From NCBI GenBank assembly GCA_021160185.1, contig JAGHDA010000097.1, positions 1-15,507 of the forward strand: DNA of 15,507 nt, in the 5' to 3' direction. The stretch comes from Verrucomicrobiota bacterium. Lineage in GTDB: Bacteria; Verrucomicrobiota; Verrucomicrobiia; Limisphaerales; CAZBKV01. A program made the translations under genes and the position numbers. Positions 1 through 6,613 of the stretch are shown here, piece after piece. A model generated the notes under the pieces. The model made no database searches. It worked only from the letters and a program-made list of their open reading frames with translations, and was not told the DNA's origin. Numbering within the stretch: the first letter of the stretch is position 1; each line of letters opens with the position of its first letter.

Positions 1-454
1 AACGGTTCCCGTGGGCGGATGCAAGGTGCGGGAGCAGCGGCTCATTGACGTGACGCGGCAGGCCCTGCGCGAGGGAATCGCGGCGGCGCGGGCGGGCAAT
101 CGAGTGGCGGATATTTCCCGAGCCGTCCAGGAATGCGTGGAAGCCAACGGCTTCAGCGTGGTGAGAGAGTTTGTGGGGCACGGCGTGGGACGGGCTCTCC
201 ACGAGGAGCCGCAAGTGCCGAACTATGTGAACGGCCGCTCTTCTCCCCGGCTCCGGCCGGGCATGACGTTGGCGATCGAGCCGATGGTCAACGCGGGCGG
301 TCCCGAGGTGCGCATCCTCAACGACGGGTGGACGGTGGTGACGGCGGACGGCCAACCCTCGGCGCACTTCGAGCACACGGTGCTGATCACTGAAGGGGAG
401 CCGGAGATTTTGACATGGGCAGAGCCGGATTCATCCGAACCCCGGGGCGGGTGA
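1..454 (+). CDS. map: Methionine aminopeptidase, type I, C-terminal part (5'-truncated)
   Basis: Removes the initiator methionine from nascent proteins in the cytosol; a dinuclear metal enzyme of the pita-bread fold. The reading frame is open from base 2 at the window edge, so the start and the first two metal ligands (the two Asp) lie outside. Visible family motifs are the FVGHGVG segment with its metal-binding His (about base 179), the IEPM segment with its Glu (about base 278) and HFEHTV with the last Glu ligand (about base 371), in the right order and spacing. The GTG at base 11 is internal, since TVPVG, a typical MetAP stretch, precedes and includes it. The gene sits directly before infA, as in many bacteria where secY-adk-map precede infA. 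Its last 40 bases overlap the infA start. The C-terminal tail after the last motif (about 20 residues, Pro/Glu/Gly-rich) is unremarkable. Confidence 0.96.
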   Translation, partial: TVPVGGCKVREQRLIDVTRQALREGIAAARAGNRVADISRAVQECVEANGFSVVREFVGHGVGRALHEEPQVPNYVNGRSSPRLRPGMTLAIEPMVNAGGPEVRILNDGWTVVTADGQPSAHFEHTVLITEGEPEILTWAEPDSSEPRGG

Positions 455-636
455 TCGAGACGGCGGGAGAGAGGACAGTCAAGGTGGAACTGCCCAATGG
501 GTTTGTGTTGTATGCGAAAATTCAGGCGCGGGATCGGGAGAAGGTGGGGCCGCTGGCTCCGGGCGACGCGGTGACCTTGGAGGTAGCCACAAGCGATCCG
601 GCGAAGGGTTTTGTGATCGAACGGAAAAGGCTGTAA
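415..636 (+). CDS. infA: Translation initiation factor IF-1, divergent
   Basis: IF-1 is a small OB-fold protein that binds the A site of the 30S subunit during initiation. The 73-residue length, the position between map and rpmJ, and the segments GRVIETAGERTVKVELPNG (residues 11-29) and GDAVTLEV (49-56) fit IF-1. An ungapped alignment to the remembered E. coli protein runs nearly end to end. The loop that normally reads GKMRKNYIRI is instead ARDREKVGPL (38-47), so several residues known to contact 16S rRNA are changed. The chosen ATG has a GGAG 12-15 bases upstream and overlaps map by 40 bases. A GTG at 451 would give a 4-base GTGA overlap but would cut the first beta strand, so I prefer 415. 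Alternatively it could be an IF-1-like paralogue, with the canonical factor encoded elsewhere. Confidence 0.85.
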   Translation: MGRAGFIRTPGRVIETAGERTVKVELPNGFVLYAKIQARDREKVGPLAPGDAVTLEVATSDPAKGFVIERKRL

Positions 637-656
637 AAGAAAGAGGAAACGGAATC

Positions 657-770
657 ATGAAGGTGAGAGCTTCAGTCAAGCGATTGTGTGAACATTGTAA
701 GGTGATCCGGCGCAAAGGCATTGTGCGGGTCATCTGCAGCAATCCCCGCCATAAACAGCGGCAAGGTTGA
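657..770 (+). CDS. rpmJ: 50S ribosomal protein L36, zinc-binding form
   Basis: A 37-residue protein of the large subunit, easily missed because of its size. The translation starts MKVRASVKRLCEHCKVI and ends NPRHKQRQG, almost the textbook L36. The zinc ribbon ligands are all present: Cys11, Cys14, Cys27 and His32, so this is the C+ type. The ATG follows a purine-rich AGAGGAAACGG stretch. It lies 20 bases after infA and 25 bases before rpsM, the standard infA-rpmJ-rpsM order. Confidence 0.97.
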   Translation: MKVRASVKRLCEHCKVIRRKGIVRVICSNPRHKQRQG

Positions 771-780
771 AGCCGGACTT

Positions 781-785
781 AGGAG
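781..785 (+). promoter_or_regulatory. Strong Shine-Dalgarno that fixes the rpsM start
   Basis: AGGAGG begins at base 781, ten bases before the ATG at 796. It settles the S13 start against an in-frame alternative at 721, which would overlap rpmJ and add 25 residues foreign to S13. It is the best ribosome-binding site in the window; several neighbouring genes have none. Confidence 0.85.
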
Positions 786-795
786 GAATCAGATT

Positions 796-1191
796 ATGCC
801 ACGCATTCTCGGCGTTGATATTCCGGACAACAAGCGCATCGAGATCGCCTTGCGCTCGGTCTATGGCATCGGCCCGACGCTTGCCAAAGAGGTTGTGGCG
901 AAGGCAGGCCTTGATCCCGCCATCCGCGCCCGCGAGCTGAGCGAGGAGCAGCTTTCGAAGATTGCCCATGTGCTCCAAGAGGGGGGGTACGTGATCGAAG
1001 GCGATCTGCGTCGGGAGATCGGCATGAACATGAAGCGCCTTTACGCCATCCGGTGTTATCGCGGTTTGCGCCATAGCCGCAGCCTGCCTGTCCGCGGCCA
1101 GCGCACCCGCACCAACGCTCGGACGCGCAAAGGCCCTCGCAAGACGGTGGGCGTCAAACGCAACCCGCACGCAAAGGCGGGCATCCACTAG
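796..1191 (+). CDS. rpsM: 30S ribosomal protein S13
   Basis: Head protein of the small subunit that contacts P-site tRNA and forms the intersubunit bridges. The 131-residue product begins MPRILGVDIPDNKRIEIAL and has the helix-two-turn-helix segment YGIGPTLAKEV (23-33). The tRNA-contact region GQRTRTNARTRKGPRK (101-116) is intact, followed by a basic tail. The length is close to the usual 115-125 residues. The start is set by the strong Shine-Dalgarno at 781. It belongs to the alpha operon, S13-S11-S4-alpha-L17. Confidence 0.98.
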   Translation: MPRILGVDIPDNKRIEIALRSVYGIGPTLAKEVVAKAGLDPAIRARELSEEQLSKIAHVLQEGGYVIEGDLRREIGMNMKRLYAIRCYRGLRHSRSLPVRGQRTRTNARTRKGPRKTVGVKRNPHAKAGIH

Positions 1192-1254
1192 GCCTTCGTA
1201 ATAAGCGCAGTTGCAGCAGGTTAGTTTGCATCAGATCAGCTAGGATCCTGCACC

Positions 1255-1872
1255 ATGGCCGAGGAACAGAAAGAACAGAAACCAGCGGAGCCCCAGGCGC
1301 AAGCGCAGCCTTCGAAGGATTCTCCCAAGGAATCCAAGAAGAAGGCCCCCGCTCCGGAGGGCAAGGAACGGAAGGGTGAAGCGGGCGGCAAGGCCAAGGC
1401 CGCCCCCAAGAAGAAGGCTGCCGGCGAGGCCAAAGCCCCCGAGGCGGGCAAGGCCCCTACGGCGGCTGAATTGCTGGCCGACCAGATCGGGCCTCAGAAG
1501 ATTATTAAGGCCAAAGGGGCGAAAAACATCGTCTCCGGCGTGGCTCACATTCTGGCCACTTTCAACAACACTCACGTTGCGATCACCGATATGCAGGGCA
1601 ACGTCATTGCCTGGTCTTCCGCCGGCAAAGTGGGCTTCAAAGGCTCGCGCAAGAGCACGGCCTTTGCCGCCCAGCAGGTTGCCCAGGACGCCGCCCGCCA
1701 GGCGATGTCGCACGGCATGCGCGAGGTCGAGGTGCGGGTCAGCGGGCCTGGCTCGGGCCGCGAATCGGCGATTCGGGCCCTCCAGGCCATCGGGTTGGAA
1801 GTCACTGTCATTAAAGATGTGACCCCGGTGCCGCATAACGGCTGCCGGCCGCGGAAGAAGCGTCGCGTGTGA
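1255..1872 (+). CDS. rpsK: 30S ribosomal protein S11 with long N-terminal extension
   Basis: S11 is a platform protein that shapes the mRNA exit channel. Residues 85-205 are a full, well-conserved S11: NIVSGVAHILATFNNTHVAI (91-110), AGKVGFKGSRKSTAFAAQ (123-140) and the C-terminal DVTPVPHNGCRPRKKRRV (188-205). In front lies an 80-residue tail rich in Lys, Ala, Pro, Glu and Gly with no hydrophobic core, making the protein 205 residues against the usual ~129. The ATG at 1255 has AGGA at 1242-1245. I see no start codon with a good ribosome-binding site nearer the core, so the tail is probably real. The last residues differ slightly from the common PPKRRRV ending. Tails of this sort occur on ribosomal proteins of some PVC bacteria (from memory). 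Confidence 0.97.
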   Translation: MAEEQKEQKPAEPQAQAQPSKDSPKESKKKAPAPEGKERKGEAGGKAKAAPKKKAAGEAKAPEAGKAPTAAELLADQIGPQKIIKAKGAKNIVSGVAHILATFNNTHVAITDMQGNVIAWSSAGKVGFKGSRKSTAFAAQQVAQDAARQAMSHGMREVEVRVSGPGSGRESAIRALQAIGLEVTVIKDVTPVPHNGCRPRKKRRV

Positions 1873-1907
1873 GTTTGTTGGGATTCTGACCGATTCATCC
1901 ACTGACT

Positions 1908-2516
1908 ATGGCTCGTTACACTGGACCACGCGTTCGAATCAGCCGTCGATTTGGGGTTCCTATCTTCGGCCCTTCGAAGTATTTGGACCGGCGCGGCTAT
2001 CCGCCGGGCATGCACGGCCCGCGGCGCCGACGCAAGCTGAGCGATTACGCGCTCAGCTTGATGGAGAAACAGAAGCTCCGGTATTACTACGGGCTTCAGG
2101 AGAAACAGTTCCGCCGGGTTTATGAGCAAGCGGCGAGGAAGCGCGGCGTCACCGGTGAGATTATGCTGCAAATCCTCGAACTGCGGCTGGACAACGTAGT
2201 GTACCGATTGGGATTTGCTTCCAGCCGCCCTGGGGCGCGGCAAATGGTGGTCCACGGGCACATCGAGGTCAACGGTCGGCGCGTCACGGTTCCTTCCTAT
2301 GCCCTTCGCGTTAATGACGTGGTGGAGGTGCGGAATCGCAGCGTCTCACGGCAGCTGGCCACGCGAAACCTGGAAAGCTCTACCGCCCGGCAGGTTCCTG
2401 AATGGCTTTCGCTTCAGAAGGACATGTTCCGCGGCGTCGTGCTTCGCGTTCCTACCCGCGAAGAGATCAACCCGGTCGCCAACGAACAGACGATCGTCGA
2501 GTTTTACTCCCGTTAG
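1908..2516 (+). CDS. rpsD: 30S ribosomal protein S4, zinc-free type
   Basis: Primary 16S rRNA-binding protein of the 5' domain and, in enterobacteria, autoregulator of the alpha operon. The product has 202 residues. The N-terminal region MARYTGPRVRISRRFGVPI lacks the four Cys of zinc-containing S4, so this is the C- form. The YPPGMHG motif (31-37) is present. The S4 RNA-binding domain spans about 92-155, including LDNVVYRLGFASSRPGARQ, and the end is TIVEFYSR. The ATG is 35 bases after rpsK, with no clear Shine-Dalgarno (the preceding bases are TTCATCCACTGACT). The gene is followed by a 115-base spacer with a long-range inverted repeat before rpoA. Confidence 0.98.
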   Translation: MARYTGPRVRISRRFGVPIFGPSKYLDRRGYPPGMHGPRRRRKLSDYALSLMEKQKLRYYYGLQEKQFRRVYEQAARKRGVTGEIMLQILELRLDNVVYRLGFASSRPGARQMVVHGHIEVNGRRVTVPSYALRVNDVVEVRNRSVSRQLATRNLESSTARQVPEWLSLQKDMFRGVVLRVPTREEINPVANEQTIVEFYSR

Positions 2517-2553
2517 GCAACAGATAAGAAAGGGCCCTCCGGAAGGGGAGCCG

Positions 2554-2615
2554 CGACAATTATATGGGCCGTTTCCCGCGGCGGGAGGCGGGAGGCGGTC
2601 AGGTTAAAATTGTCG
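2554..2615 (+). repeat. Long-range inverted repeat in the rpsD-rpoA spacer
   Basis: Perfect 8-base arms CGACAATT (2554-2561) and AATTGTCG (2608-2615) enclose 46 bases that themselves hold the short GC palindrome TCCCGCGGCGGGA near 2574-2586. The right arm ends 16 bases before the rpoA ATG. In the mRNA it would form a stem closing a GC-rich domain just upstream of the ribosome-binding region. It could be a translational control element or chance. There is no U-run, so it is not an intrinsic terminator. Confidence 0.45.
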
Positions 2616-2631
2616 AAAGAGAAGAGAAACT

Positions 2632-3654
2632 ATGGCTATTCGCTTAGGCCGATTCGAAATGCCCAAGCGGTTGATTCGCGATGAATCGACTGCAACGCCC
2701 ACTTACGCCCGATTTACCGCCGAGCCGTTGGAGACCGGCTACGGCCATACCATCGGCAACGCTTTGCGGCGCGTGCTGCTTTCTTCGTTGGAAGGCGCCG
2801 CCATCACCTCGGTCCGCATCGATGGGGCGATGCACGAGTTTGCCACCATCGACGGGGTTCGAGAGGATGTGACCGACATCATTTTGAATTTAAAGAAAGT
2901 CAAGTTCAAAGCGGCTGACCGCCAAGACCGTCGGCTTATCCTCTCCGTGAACAAGGAGGGGCCGGTGGTGGCGGGCGACATCCAGCTCGTTCAGGGGTTG
3001 GAGTTGGTGAACCCCGATCAGCTCATTTGCACTCTTGATAAGCGCCGGAAGTTCGAGATGGAGATGGAAGTCCGGGTGGGCCGCGGTTTCCTCACCGGCG
3101 ACGAAAACAAAAAACCCGATCAGCCCATCGGAATCATCGCCATCGATTCGCTTTTTTCGCCCGTGACGCGCGTGCGCTACACTGTCGAGAACGCCCGCGT
3201 CGGCCAGAAAACCGATTACGACCGGCTCATCCTCGAGATTTGGACCGACGGCCGCGTGGAGCCGGAGGACGCCTTGGTTCAGGCGTCAGTGATTCTCCAG
3301 AAACATCTGGAGGTCTTCGCCGGGTATGACAAGAACGCCGTCGAGTTCGAAGAGGAGCGGAGCGCTGAGGACGAAGAGCGCGCGCGGCTCAAGAAGGTGC
3401 TCAGCATGAGCGTCAACGAGATCGAGCTAAGCGTTCGCGCGGCGAACTGTCTCAACAACGCGAACATCACCACGGTGGGGCAGTTGGCGCTCAAGACCGA
3501 GCAGGAGATGCTCAAATACCGGAACTTCGGCCGCAAATCGCTCAACGAGATCAAGGAGAAACTGGCCGGACTCGGTCTCCGACTTGGGATGAAAGACGAT
3601 CCCAAGGTTATGGAGATCATGAAGACCCTTCCTCAGAGCGAGGAGAAAGCTTAA
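2632..3654 (+). CDS. rpoA: DNA-directed RNA polymerase alpha subunit
   Basis: Dimeric assembly platform of RNA polymerase that also contacts UP elements and activators. The product is 340 residues. The N-terminal domain (about 10-235) has the family signature ETGYGHTIGNALRRVLLSSL (34-53). An acidic linker (about 237-252, EFEEERSAEDEERA) follows. The C-terminal domain (about 256-322) contains ELSVRAANCLNNANITTVGQ, with Arg269 at the position of the UP-element-binding Arg265 of E. coli, and NFGRKSLNEIKEKL (298-311). All features are canonical. A purine-rich GAAAGAGAAGAG precedes the ATG. rplQ follows after 18 bases. Confidence 0.99.
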   Translation: MAIRLGRFEMPKRLIRDESTATPTYARFTAEPLETGYGHTIGNALRRVLLSSLEGAAITSVRIDGAMHEFATIDGVREDVTDIILNLKKVKFKAADRQDRRLILSVNKEGPVVAGDIQLVQGLELVNPDQLICTLDKRRKFEMEMEVRVGRGFLTGDENKKPDQPIGIIAIDSLFSPVTRVRYTVENARVGQKTDYDRLILEIWTDGRVEPEDALVQASVILQKHLEVFAGYDKNAVEFEEERSAEDEERARLKKVLSMSVNEIELSVRAANCLNNANITTVGQLALKTEQEMLKYRNFGRKSLNEIKEKLAGLGLRLGMKDDPKVMEIMKTLPQSEEKA

Positions 3655-3672
3655 CCCCGACACACACTCATT

Positions 3673-4197
3673 ATGCGCCATCGGAAGAGAACCGCTAAAC
3701 TGGGACGAAAGGGCGAGCACCGCAACGCGATGCTGGCCAACCTCGTATGCAGTTTGATCCTCCATCGCCGCGTGACCACCACTCTTGCCAAGGCCAAGGC
3801 TGCCCGCTCGATGGCGGAGAAGATGGTCACTCTAGCCAAAAAGGGCGACATTCATCGTCGCCGGCTGGCTGTGGCTAGGCTTCATCAGGAAGATGCGGTG
3901 AGGATCCTGTTCAAGGAGATCGCCCCGCTGCACAAAGACCGCAACGGCGGGTATACGCGCATCGTCAAGCTGCACCCTCGGCAGGGAGACGCCGCTCCGA
4001 TGGCGATTCTCGAGTGGGTCGAAGAGCCTGTGACCCCGAAAGCGCCTTCCGAACCGAAGGCTCGGGCTGGAAAGAAGAAGTCCCGCACCGAGACCGCTTC
4101 GAAGGCGAAGGAAGAATCTTCCGCTGACGCCGGCGGCGCTGCTGAGCCCGCAGCGGAAGCGGAAGCCGAGAAGGAAGACGCCGAGAAGAAGGACTAA
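3673..4197 (+). CDS. rplQ: 50S ribosomal protein L17 with acidic/basic C-terminal tail
   Basis: L17 lies near the peptide exit of the large subunit. Residues 1-117 are a standard L17: MRHRKRTAKLGRKGEHRNAM, a central helix with HRRVTTTLAKAKAARSMAEKMV (31-52), and GGYTRIVKLHPRQGDAAPMAILEWVE (92-117). Residues 118-174 are a low-complexity tail, first basic (KARAGKKKSR) then Ala/Glu-rich, ending EKKD. The ATG has no Shine-Dalgarno in the 18 bases after rpoA, so translation may depend on coupling to rpoA. It is the last gene of the cluster and is followed by a terminator. Confidence 0.98.
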   Translation: MRHRKRTAKLGRKGEHRNAMLANLVCSLILHRRVTTTLAKAKAARSMAEKMVTLAKKGDIHRRRLAVARLHQEDAVRILFKEIAPLHKDRNGGYTRIVKLHPRQGDAAPMAILEWVEEPVTPKAPSEPKARAGKKKSRTETASKAKEESSADAGGAAEPAAEAEAEKEDAEKKD

Positions 4198-4251
4198 GCC
4201 TGAAAAAAGCGACGGCGTTCCTTCGCGGATGCCGCAATGCGGGATAGGGGG

Positions 4252-4287
4252 AAACCGGTTGCGGTTCGGAGCCGCGGCCGGTTTTTT
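4252..4287 (+). terminator. Rho-independent terminator of the ribosomal cluster
   Basis: Stem 4252-4265 (AAACCGGTTGCGGT) pairs with 4271-4284 (GCCGCGGCCGGTTT) around the 5-base loop TCGGA, with a few G-U pairs, and runs into a T-run at 4282-4287. It lies 55 bases after the rplQ stop. Seen from the - strand the T tract is short, so it mainly serves the + strand. Confidence 0.9.
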
Positions 4288-4348
4288 ATCGATTTGAACG
4301 CTTCTCGAAGGCGACGCCCTCGTTCCGCTCCGGCCTCTGATCCTCGTT

Positions 4349-5458
4349 TTAAACCAGATTTTCCGGGTTGAGTTTCTGAAGCGCCTTGGGCAGGAAACGG
4401 CCGTCTTTGCGGATCAGCTTGCCGTCGAACCAGATCTCTCCTCCGCCCCACTCAGGCCGTTGGATGAGCACCATGTCCCAATGGATCGCCGAGCGGTTGC
4501 CGTTGTCGGACTCTTCATACGCTTGGCCCGGAGTGAAATGGATGGAACCGGCGATCTTTTCGTCGAAGAGGATGTCGCCCATCGGATCGAGGATGCGGGG
4601 GTTCAGTCCGAAAGAGAACTCTCCCACGTATCGCGCCCCTGGGTCGGTGTCCAAAATTTTATTCAAGCGTTTGGTGTCGCTCCCCTCGGCCCGCACAACG
4701 CGCCCGTTTTTGAATTCCAAGACGATGTTCTCGAACCGCTTGCCCGCGTAGGCGGTGGGCGCGTTGAAGCGAATGACGCCGTTGACGGAATGCTTAACGG
4801 GGCACGTGAAGACCTCGCCGTCGGGGATGTTTCGTGATCCGCTGCAGGGTATTGCGGGCATGCCTTTGATGCTGAAAACGAGATCCGTTCCGGGGCCTTT
4901 GATTCGCACCTGATCGGTTTTCTCCATCAACCGCTGAAGGGGCCGCATGGCGCGGTCCATCTTCCGATAATCCAGCGTGCAGACGTCGAAGTAGAAATCT
5001 TCGAACGCCTCAGTGCTCATCCCGGCCGCCTGGGCCATTGAGGCCGTGGGCCAGCGGAGAACCACCCATCGGGTTTTGCGCACCCGCCAATCCAGCACAG
5101 GCCGCATGAGGCGCTGATAAAGAGTCATCAAATCCGAGGGCACGTCCGAGGTTTCATAAGCGTTCTCCGCCCCGCGCACCGCGATGTAGACTTGCATCTG
5201 CTTCATCCGGCGCAGCTCCAGATCGCGCAACAACGAGGCATGGGCCTTGTCGGTTTCGCGAAGCAACTCGCGCACCACACGGGATCGGCGCGTTTCGACG
5301 ATCGGAATCCCTCCCGCCGCGCGCGCCGCCTGGATCAGAGCGGCAGTGAAATCGTCGGGAGTGTCCGTCATGTCTAACAACACGCGGTCCCCTTTGCGGA
5401 CGGCGGTCGAATACTGAACGAGCAGGGCGCTCAGCTTGGAATATCGCGGATCTTTCAT
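4349..5458 (-). CDS. M29-family metallo-aminopeptidase (thermophilic aminopeptidase family)
   Basis: Likely cytosolic aminopeptidase that trims N-terminal residues from peptides using two metal ions (AmpS/AmpT/PepS family). The 369-residue product matches the family in length. The N-terminal domain (1-180) starts YSKLSALLVQYSTAVRKGDRVLL, a typical M29 opening. The C-terminal half carries the metal ligands in order: Glu215 in NIPDGEVF, Glu280 in YVGEFSFGLN, His307 in SIHFTPG, and His326 and Asp328 in AIHWDMV. Tyr314 sits seven residues after the first His, like the catalytic Tyr of T. thermophilus AmpT (from memory). The ATG at 5458 has no Shine-Dalgarno and lies about 11 bases after a good -10 box. 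It follows argF by 113 bases and faces rplQ tail to tail. Its substrate range cannot be told from the sequence. Confidence 0.92.
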   Translation of the reverse strand: MKDPRYSKLSALLVQYSTAVRKGDRVLLDMTDTPDDFTAALIQAARAAGGIPIVETRRSRVVRELLRETDKAHASLLRDLELRRMKQMQVYIAVRGAENAYETSDVPSDLMTLYQRLMRPVLDWRVRKTRWVVLRWPTASMAQAAGMSTEAFEDFYFDVCTLDYRKMDRAMRPLQRLMEKTDQVRIKGPGTDLVFSIKGMPAIPCSGSRNIPDGEVFTCPVKHSVNGVIRFNAPTAYAGKRFENIVLEFKNGRVVRAEGSDTKRLNKILDTDPGARYVGEFSFGLNPRILDPMGDILFDEKIAGSIHFTPGQAYEESDNGNRSAIHWDMVLIQRPEWGGGEIWFDGKLIRKDGRFLPKALQKLNPENLV

Positions 5459-5469
5459 TGGCGGTTGGA

Positions 5470-5475
5470 AGTATA
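5470..5475 (-). promoter_or_regulatory. Possible -10 box for the M29 gene, implying a near-leaderless mRNA
   Basis: The - strand reads TATACT here, 5 of 6 matches to TATAAT, preceded by GT. No good -35 is seen 16-18 bases upstream (GAGCAA is the nearest). A start about seven bases downstream would leave a leader of only about 5 bases before the ATG at 5458. Confidence 0.4.
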
Positions 5476-5518
5476 ACGCGCGGAAAAGACTTTGCTCTAG
5501 TTCAAATAATCCACACGC

Positions 5519-5536
5519 CGCGCAGAATTCTTCGCG
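5519..5536. repeat. 18-base near-perfect palindrome between argF and the M29 gene
   Basis: CGCGCAGAATTCTTCGCG is palindromic except for one mismatched pair (base 5 against base 14), centred on AGAATTCT. It lies 60-77 bases upstream of the M29 start and beyond the argF stop, with no T-run. It could be an operator or a weak mRNA hairpin; no regulator is assigned. Confidence 0.4.
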
Positions 5537-5571
5537 TCGCGGATCCTGCGGTTTGGGGGAATCGCGCGACC

Positions 5572-6468
5572 TTAGGAAACCAGGCGCTCAAGCGCGGCTT
5601 TCTGGACATGTAGCCGATTTTCCGCCTGGTCGAAAATCGTTTGGGCGTGGCGTTCGAAAACTTCTTCCGAGATTTCCTTGCCCCGATAAGCCGGCAGGCA
5701 GTGCATCACCAGCGCGTTCGGTTTGGCGAGCTTTTCCAGTTCCCGGTTGATCTGGTAGCCGGTCAGCTCCTGGAGCCGCCGCGCCGCCTCGGCTTCCCGC
5801 CCCATGGACACCCACACATCGGTGTAAAGCACATCTGCGTCCTTGGCGGCCTCCCGCATGTCGACGGTGACGCGGATGTTGCCTCCCGCCCGATCGAGAA
5901 TGGCCTGGGGAGGCTGGTAAGCGGGCGGGGAGGCGATTCGCAGTTCGAAGCCCAACTTGGCGGCGGCGAAGATCCAGGAAATCGGAACGTTGCAGGATCC
6001 GTCCCCGATGAAGGCCACAACCTTTCCTGCAATGGGGCCTCGCTTTTCCTGGATGGTAAAGATGTCCGCAAGGATCTGGCAGGGATGCTCCTGGTCGGTG
6101 AGGGCATTCACTGTGGGGATTCCGCTGTAGCGGGCAAACTCCTCTACTTCGCGCTGTTCGTAGGTGCGGATGACCGCGCCGTGTGTCATCCTGCCCAGCA
6201 CCCTGGCGGTGTCCTTAATCGGTTCGCCGCGTCCGAGCTGGATCTCCCCTGCGTTAAGGAACATCGGTTTGCCGCCCAACTCGTGAATGCCCACTTCAAA
6301 GGAGACGCGCGTTCGCGTGGAGGGTTTGGTGAAGATCATCGCCCACGTCTGGCCGGCCAGCGGTTTGGGGTGTTCGCTGCCGCGCAACCGCTTCCATTCA
6401 GCCGCCCGGCTGAGGATGGTTTCGATTTCCTCTTTCCCAAGGGCTTCGATGCTCAGCAAATGCTTCAT
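5572..6468 (-). CDS. argF: Ornithine carbamoyltransferase
   Basis: Makes citrulline from ornithine and carbamoyl phosphate, the sixth step of arginine synthesis; a cytosolic trimer in most bacteria. The 298-residue product opens MKHLLSIEALGKEEIETIL. It has the carbamoyl-phosphate motif STRTR (50-54), HPCQ (128-131), GDGSCN (155-160), the ornithine-binding DVWVSMG (217-223) and the HCLPA loop (256-260) with the active-site Cys257. The SMG motif separates it from aspartate carbamoyltransferase. A TTG at 6477 would add three residues, but the ATG at 6468 has GAGG four bases upstream and matches the family N-terminus. It lies 145 bases downstream of argD on the same strand, so the two probably serve biosynthesis rather than arginine breakdown; no arcA or arcC is seen. 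Confidence 0.97.
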   Translation of the reverse strand: MKHLLSIEALGKEEIETILSRAAEWKRLRGSEHPKPLAGQTWAMIFTKPSTRTRVSFEVGIHELGGKPMFLNAGEIQLGRGEPIKDTARVLGRMTHGAVIRTYEQREVEEFARYSGIPTVNALTDQEHPCQILADIFTIQEKRGPIAGKVVAFIGDGSCNVPISWIFAAAKLGFELRIASPPAYQPPQAILDRAGGNIRVTVDMREAAKDADVLYTDVWVSMGREAEAARRLQELTGYQINRELEKLAKPNALVMHCLPAYRGKEISEEVFERHAQTIFDQAENRLHVQKAALERLVS

Positions 6469-6613
6469 AAGCCTCAACGAAAACTCGCTTTTCCCTCCGA
6501 CGCGCTGCCGAAACGAAAGAAGCGATTTCTAACCGAAAGGACGGCCTGTTGTCCATTCTTTCCGCAGCGAGCCGCTGCGCCTGACCTGGTTCTGCGCAAA
6601 GCCGGGGCGCCGA

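Noticed and set aside
721..795. Earlier S13 start at 721
   Set aside because: It would overlap rpmJ and ignore the AGGAGG at 781.
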